A program made the translations under genes and the position numbers. This document shows positions 62,567 through 64,000 of a stretch of 64,000 nucleotides of DNA, piece after piece. The notes below the pieces were generated by a model. That model was not told where the DNA came from, searched no databases, and saw only the letters and a program-made list of their open reading frames with translations. The stretch's first letter is position 1, and the number at the start of each line of letters is the position of its first letter. Location: the NCBI GenBank assembly GCA_964498395.1, contig CAZCHE010000007.1, forward strand, positions 182,461 through 246,460. The letters run 5' to 3'. The stretch comes from Parapedobacter sp964498395 (GTDB lineage: Bacteria; Bacteroidota; Bacteroidia; Sphingobacteriales; Sphingobacteriaceae).

Positions 62567-62683
62567 ATCTTGACTGCCGTACGCTGCAAGGCTAATTTGC
62601 ACCACTGAATTTGCTTTTCATTGGCGGCGCAGAGCTCGCCGCAATGGCGGCTCGGTTTTGTTTCACTTAAATGATGTATTATC

Positions 62684-63901
62684 ATGAGTACAAATTATTC
62701 CTTGCTCTTCTACTTGAAGAAGCCGAAAAACTATGTGTGCGGCCCCAAGCCGATTTACATTCGTATCACCGTGGCCGGTGAACCCAAGGAAATATCCACC
62801 GGCCGTGAGTGTGACCCCGCGCGGTGGAACGCCAAGGCTAACCGTGCCAAGGGAACGAAAGAAGAAATCCGTAACTTGAATGCCTACCTCGACACACTGG
62901 AACGGAAGGTGGCCGATGCCCACCTGCAACTCGTAAAGGACGGTGCCGAAATCACCGCCGAAACGCTGAAACTAAAATACCTTGGCAAAGACGTGCAACG
63001 ACGGCACCTGATGGAAACGTTCATCGAACACAACCGGAAGATGGAAGCGTTGCTGGGCAAGGGTTTCAAACCCAACACGCTGAAAGGCTACAATACTTCT
63101 GTTGCACACCTGGCCTCCTATTTGGAAAAATGCCATGGTGAAACGGACATCGACATCCGGCGCATCGACCATGCGTTCATCATAGGCTATGAGTTTTTCC
63201 TGCGCTCTGACATGGGATGCAGTGCGGTGTCGGCAGCCAAGTACATGAAACACCTGCGTAAAATCATAAACCAGTGTCTTGCACACCGATGGATTACGGA
63301 AAACCCCTTTGTGTTCTACAAAACGAAAGCCAAACCAAGGGAAAAGGAGTTCCTCACGCCGGATGAATTGGATAGGATAACCATTAGGGAATTCAGCATA
63401 CCAAGGCTTGCGCACGTGCGTGATATCTTCGTGTTCTGCTGCTATACGGGGCTGTCATACGCCGATGTGCGGAAACTGCAAAAGACGGACATCGCCAAGG
63501 GTATTGACGGTAGATTGTGGGTATTGACCAGCCGGGAGAAAACGGAAACTTCCTCCAACATCCCGCTGCTTCCGCAAGCCTTGGAAATCATCGGACGGTA
63601 TGCGGACTATCCCCCATGCGTGGCAAAGGGGCTGGTACTTCCGGTATTGAGCAACCAAAAGATGAACAGCTACCTGAAAGAGATTGCCGACCTCTGCGGC
63701 GTCACCAAGACGCTGACGTTCCACATGGCTCGGCACACATTCGCCACCACGGTGACATTGGCCAACAACGTGCCGATAGAAACGGTTTCCAAAATGCTGG
63801 GGCATACCAGCATCAAGACCACCCAGCACTATGCCAAGCTACTGGATACGCGGATTGGCAGCGATATGGAGGCCTTGCAGAAGCGGCTGGCAGGAATGTG
63901 A
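62684..63901 (+). CDS. Tyrosine recombinase/integrase, IntDOT-like
   Basis: A 405-residue site-specific recombinase with three parts. An N-terminal arm-binding domain (about 1-95; YLKKPKNYVCGPKPIYIRIT) is followed by a SAM-like core-binding domain (about 105-205) and a catalytic domain (215-405). Catalytic residues are seen as a beta-hairpin lysine in SREKTETS, HMARH (H and R), LGHTS (H) and the nucleophile tyrosine in TTQHYAKLL. The first catalytic arginine, expected in a TGLR-like box, is serine (CYTGLSYADVRKL), as in the CTnDOT integrase. Its position behind tRNA-Glu marks an integrated conjugative or mobilizable element extending beyond the window. Confidence 0.93.
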   Translation: MSTNYSLLFYLKKPKNYVCGPKPIYIRITVAGEPKEISTGRECDPARWNAKANRAKGTKEEIRNLNAYLDTLERKVADAHLQLVKDGAEITAETLKLKYLGKDVQRRHLMETFIEHNRKMEALLGKGFKPNTLKGYNTSVAHLASYLEKCHGETDIDIRRIDHAFIIGYEFFLRSDMGCSAVSAAKYMKHLRKIINQCLAHRWITENPFVFYKTKAKPREKEFLTPDELDRITIREFSIPRLAHVRDIFVFCCYTGLSYADVRKLQKTDIAKGIDGRLWVLTSREKTETSSNIPLLPQALEIIGRYADYPPCVAKGLVLPVLSNQKMNSYLKEIADLCGVTKTLTFHMARHTFATTVTLANNVPIETVSKMLGHTSIKTTQHYAKLLDTRIGSDMEALQKRLAGM

Positions 63902-63945
63902 CCGAAAATTATTCATACTTTTACCACTTACAACCAAGCAAAACA

Positions 63946-64000
63946 ATGAAGCAAAAAGATGATTACCTATGGAAAGGGATTTTGGAAGATGTTTTTGACG
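63946..64000 (+). CDS. Start of next gene on the integrated element, cut by window
   Basis: An ATG 44 bases after the integrase stop opens a frame of 18 codons to the window edge (MKQKDDYLWKGILEDVFD). The N-terminus resembles the beginning of Rpn/DUF4351-like PD-(D/E)XK family proteins, but 18 residues are too few to be sure. It is probably cargo of the element. Confidence 0.5.
   Translation, partial: MKQKDDYLWKGILEDVFD

Larger units (their letters stand above)
62375..62683. other. 309-base gap: tRNA terminator and integrase-proximal repeats
   Basis: It holds the tRNA-Glu terminator and, further on, CAGTGAGT twice as direct repeats (62475-62482, 62487-62494) and once inverted (ACTCACTG, 62514-62521). 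An inverted pair AACGTTGT/ACAACGT (62524-62551), the palindrome GTTCAATCATTGAAC (62552-62566) and a GC-rich inverted repeat near 62620-62655 follow. No gene is seen. Confidence 0.7.

Noticed and set aside
1..64000. CRISPR arrays, rRNA genes, insertion-sequence transposases and origins
   Set aside because: No regularly spaced repeats, rRNA-like tracts or transposase motifs were seen on either strand.

Overview
The window is 64 kb of chromosome from a member of the Bacteroidota, most likely the Sphingobacteriaceae (this placement is inference). Three observations support it. Genes mostly lack Shine-Dalgarno sequences. Several starts are preceded by the Bacteroidota promoter form TTTG-N17-20-TAnnTTTG. 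The gene content (exbB-exbD-exbD-tonB-pstS-TPR cluster, a short NuoG, barrel-less TonB-plug proteins, a large FtsX-like ABC permease and a 14-gene nuo operon) is characteristic of that group.

Layout. 1-2880 (+): a three-gene set of circularly permuted ATP-grasp ligase (cut by the window edge), alpha-E protein and transglutaminase, a predicted but poorly understood peptide-ligation system. 2905-16154 (-): the complete respiratory complex I operon nuoA to nuoN in canonical order, with an internal terminator-like hairpin between nuoA and nuoB. 16280-22263 (-): a TonB energy-transduction operon (exbB, exbD, exbD, tonB, small membrane protein, PstS-like lipoprotein, TPR protein) closed by a strong terminator. 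22719-24025 (-): SUI1-like factor and lipid kinase. 24192-25643 (+): metK behind a SAM-II-type riboswitch. 25670-31650 (-): fabD, an M16 peptidase, a TonB-receptor-like outer-membrane protein and a CBM9-like secreted protein. 31836-37333: rnhB (+), then a YfhO membrane protein and a Kef-type antiporter (-).

37518-49594: a Tat-exported dienelactone hydrolase, tRNA-Val, a small ferredoxin-fold-like protein and an orphan antiporter C-terminal domain. These are followed by a compact plus-strand operon of NtrC-type regulator, histidine kinase, LMW phosphatase, lspA and a DUF4833 protein. Then come an LLM flavin oxidoreductase, a DJ-1/PfpI protein, an unknown protein, an S41 protease and a LolD-type ATPase. 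49925-60512: an MFS pump, a large ABC permease, a NUDIX hydrolase, a phosphohexomutase, two auxiliary beta-oxidation enzymes (dienoyl-CoA reductase type and enoyl-CoA isomerase type) and a barrel-less TonB-plug protein. 60841-64000 (+): purD, three stacked hairpins, tRNA-Glu and, directly after it, an IntDOT-like tyrosine recombinase that marks the left end of an integrated element running out of the window.

Functionally the region is mostly housekeeping and envelope biology: respiration, TonB-driven uptake, lipoprotein maturation, fatty-acid metabolism and one-carbon/purine synthesis. The accessory part begins at the tRNA-Glu. No CRISPR array, rRNA or transposase gene was found.
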